From Bolinopsis microptera (lineage: Eukaryota; Ctenophora; Tentaculata; Lobata; Bolinopsidae): a DNA stretch of 27,172 nucleotides. The notes beneath the pieces are model-generated. The model saw only the letters and a program-made list of their open reading frames with translations. It was not told the DNA's origin and did no database searches. Shown here piece after piece: positions 9,441-27,172 of this stretch (positions within the stretch are counted from its first letter, which is position 1; the number at the start of each line of letters is the position of its first letter). Where the stretch lies: NCBI RefSeq assembly GCF_026151205.1, contig NW_026971861.1, positions 1-27,172 of the forward strand, written 5' to 3'. The translations under genes were made by a program, and so were the position numbers.

Positions 9441-11490
9441 TTAAAACAAATAGATTGCAAGTCCATCTGTGCGGCATAATTAAAATTACATTTTATTTAT
9501 ATCGCCTACATCATACATAGCATAATAAACAAAAATTTAGTGGAACAAAGATTCGCATATATTATATTTGAATATGGTATACTATAAAATGCCTTGAGCA
9601 TATAATGCCTCCAAACTGCCACAAAAAATCGGTTGAATAAAAATTGGTTATCGCGACGTGAGATACTGTTTGCTGTTGCATGCATGTAGTGTCACGTTCA
9701 CGCCCGCCATTAAAATCGTTTTCTATGCTGAAATAAACGTACGTTGAACGCGCCAAATCATACTTTGCACACACTTTTATACGTCGCGCGTTCCAGAATA
9801 TGCCGTAGTATTATCAGTTTTATATGAACATTAACCGGGTGTTCCCATTTTTACTAAAGTTCGAAGAGTTTAACTTAGAAAACCCCAGCTACATACTTCA
9901 ATTTAAGAAGAACTTCAGAAGCCTAGAAATGAATGGTTTGAGAAGTCATAAAAGAACGACCATCAGTCTTGACCAATAGTTAGGCGAGAGAGCTAATACC
10001 CAATGCTGCATGGCTCCACCGGTATCTTGAATAGTAGACCAGTCACCACTGGCCTTTATTACTTATAATATGAACACAACAAGTTAGCCGAGCTGTACAG
10101 AAAACATGGCATTCTGATACTCAAAACTCGAAATATGGTTCTTAACCCAATATACCAGATTACAGGTCTTGAATTACCGCTTCTAATTTTTAGTAATACG
10201 TTCTTCAAGAGTCACGTGTCAAAGAGTCACGTGTCAAAGAGGATCGACTTTATCATATCATTGAATTTCAAATATTGACTTGAACAAAGGCGGGATATTA
10301 ACGTTACGTTTTCCTTCTATCAACTACTAATTATTTCAGACACTCAGTCATGCTAAATCTTCTAAATCAACTGTTACATTCACTAGACCGCCAATATCCG
10401 TCTTTCGTCCGAAGTTGGACCTTTGTACTATTACTAACGATTTCGTTGAAACATTTACGACGGCTATAATAGATATTGGATAGTGATTAGCTGTATAATA
10501 GTAACTCATGTGTATGTTTGTTAGCTTGCACATTGGAATACACGATACAGTCATGATAAACACAGTGAATTACACTGTAAAAGTAGTTTAGCTCAGCCTG
10601 TTCATTTCAAGGGTCTTATGTTATGAACAGGGAAACGATCTGTACATTTCAGATTAGCGGATCTATACTAAAGATATCCCTATCGAGTTATCTTCAATAC
10701 CCTCACTCGCGTTTACAATTTTACTATTACAATATCTTGGAATCTAGGTATGTGAAATATTGAGTGTGTAAGAACAGTCACGTACTGCTAATAAAGTTCA
10801 CTGTCTATATTCCTACTTATCATTAGTTAAAGTAGCTTAGCAGTACACTATTATAAGGTAGACGTCTCTCTTTCTTAACATTCAAAGGATCTATACTATC
10901 TTATAATGTGCTGAGGTAAATAGGTTCCCGGTGTTCATTCGGCTGATACATGTGAGCTTGTTTTGACACGTGACCAATGCAGTTGGAGCAGTCAAAACTT
11001 AAGTTAACAACTTCGTAGAAAGACAAGTTATCTAGTACACATAAGTTCTGATCGGTAACCAACGAGTTCAACATAAAAGCTGGTATTCGTTGTTTGCCAA
11101 AGTAAACATTGTTTACATTCTAACCACAATAGTTTGCTGTATAGTTAAAGTAACCGGTTTAAAACAAGTGTACTTCATAATGTACACAGTACAAAGACAC
11201 GGGCGAGTGCGTTAAGTAATGTAGTAATGTATACAAGTTATAACATGTAACAGATGCCGCTCAAGTGTAGAACTCCTTCGTTACGATCTTACTAACGAAC
11301 GTAACTGTTGAAATAATTTATTGAAATGGAATAAAAAGAGAACGGAAAACTCCAAAACACCTGTTAGCGTTTTAAACTCAATTATATTTATCAACTATTC
11401 ATAGTTTTGAGCAATATATTGAACATGGCGAGTGTATGATATAAGAAAACAAAAGTAAAACCGCGTTATTGCGCTCTGCCGTAAGCAGTT
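9441..11490. other. Intergenic, no supported gene
   Basis: AT-rich with several short frames that have no coding character. A 15-bp tandem duplication (GTCACGTGTCAAAGA twice) lies at 10211-10240, and a CACGTGACCAAT composite motif at 10967-10978. Confidence 0.5.
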
Positions 11491-11690
11491 TTCTGAAAAA
11501 AGTACTTAAAGACCATTTTTGAAAATTTGGATTTTTTTGTCTAACTTATGTTTTTGGGTCAAGAACTACCCCTGAGAACCATTGGATACATTCGCCGACC
11601 TCCTGAAAACCCCCCTTTTTAGAACCCCCTAAAATGCAAAAAATTGTAATTTTTCTGAGAAAAGTGCTTAACGACCATTTTTGAAAACGG
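11491..11690. repeat. Two diverged copies of a dispersed repeat
   Basis: A block beginning TTCTGAAAAAAGTACTTAAA at 11491 and continuing to ACCATTTTTGAAAA recurs at about 11653 with a few substitutions, about 162 bp away. A related inverted fragment (GAGTACTTTTCCTCAGAAA) is at about 16093-16111 in the kinase intron. It is probably a fragment of a repeat family. Confidence 0.65.
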
Positions 11691-12172
11691 ATGCCGTTTA
11701 TCTCAAGAATGATGCCATTTCGGGAACTTAAAATGGTTGCTGTTTTGTTGTTTTAGTTACCGATCTTACAGTCTAAAAAAACTGTGATATAAAGAGTGCT
11801 TTTAAAAGATTTCAAATAAAGTGATGATGCACCATGTTATTATTATATAATACTCAATGTGTTTCATCTTCTTAAATCACAACTGTTCCTCTGCCGATTT
11901 AATACACGATACTCCATGTGTGTAATGTTACGTGTATGTTAGTACTAGAGGAGGAGTTACAAAAGCTGGACACCGAGTTACGATTCTTGAGAGAGTTCTC
12001 ATTGGTTAGTTTGTGTCACGTGGTCTTGGGAGTTGTTGACAGATTTAGCGAATTTTGATGGCAAAATAAAGAGATTTTCTGAAAAGTAAGCTGCATTTTA
12101 CTGCATTTATTTGGCGCACTAACTCAAGCGTTAAAAAGTGTTTTATATAGGGGGTGCTATTATAAGGGTGTA

Positions 12173-13680
<1,508 letters not shown>

Positions 13681-13717
13681 TCTTCTTCTTGTGAAAGTAA
13701 AATATACAGAGTCTGAT

Positions 13718-13723
13718 TTTATT
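13718..13723 (-). terminator. Poly(A) signal AATAAA of the kinase gene
   Basis: On the minus strand AATAAA starts only two bases after the TAA stop codon. A GT-rich stretch (TTGGTGTGTTGG, about 13627-13638) lies about 80-90 bases further downstream and could be the downstream element. The 3' untranslated region would be very short, a few tens of bases. Confidence 0.7.
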
Positions 13724-13725
13724 CG

Positions 13726-27172
<13,447 letters not shown>

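Overview
The window looks like nuclear DNA of an invertebrate animal. It is AT-rich (about one third G+C by eye), has GT-AG introns of 0.2 to 7 kb, carries a tyrosine kinase gene with SH3 and SH2 domains (an animal/holozoan hallmark), and is full of transposons and simple repeats. A sponge, cnidarian, placozoan or similar lineage would fit; the sequence alone does not settle it. No tRNA, rRNA, CRISPR or bacterial-type operon was seen.

Layout. 411-8497: a complete LTR retroelement with two 1550-bp LTRs (416-1965, 6943-8492) that look identical by eye, TGTTATG...CATAACA ends and a 5-bp ATAAG target duplication. Its interior has no gag or pol reading frame. It holds a candidate primer-binding site, a 104-bp tandem repeat array, a nested TTAA-flanked DNA element (3666-5168) with a large hairpin and nine GGTTAACC-type sites, and one membrane-anchored, envelope-like reading frame (5596-6228). 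8498-13725: intergenic DNA with small TTAA-type inverted-repeat elements, a GC-rich hairpin, a duplicated repeat fragment and a 207-bp GT microsatellite. 13726-27172 (minus strand): most of a Src-related non-receptor tyrosine kinase gene, from a proline-rich segment before the SH3 domain to the stop codon; only the extreme N-terminus lies outside. Its 7-kb intron holds a 3.45-kb TA-flanked DNA transposon with roughly 680-bp inverted repeats (16606-20058), which encloses a broken multi-exon gene for a cysteine-rich protein on the plus strand.

The most interesting signal is in the kinase gene. There are two complete SH2-coding exons side by side (25831-26090 and 25542-25804), separated by only 26 nt. 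Both enter in phase 2 and leave in phase 1, so each alone joins SH3 to kinase in frame. Including both, skipping both, or retaining the 26-nt spacer gives an early stop. This is the design expected of mutually exclusive exons: one kinase gene that can swap its phosphotyrosine-reading domain. The two SH2 versions are about 56% identical, keep the phosphate-binding arginines, and differ at peptide-specificity positions. I do not know of a described Src-type kinase with this arrangement. With either exon the visible frame closes at 461 or 462 codons plus stop, which supports the gene model.
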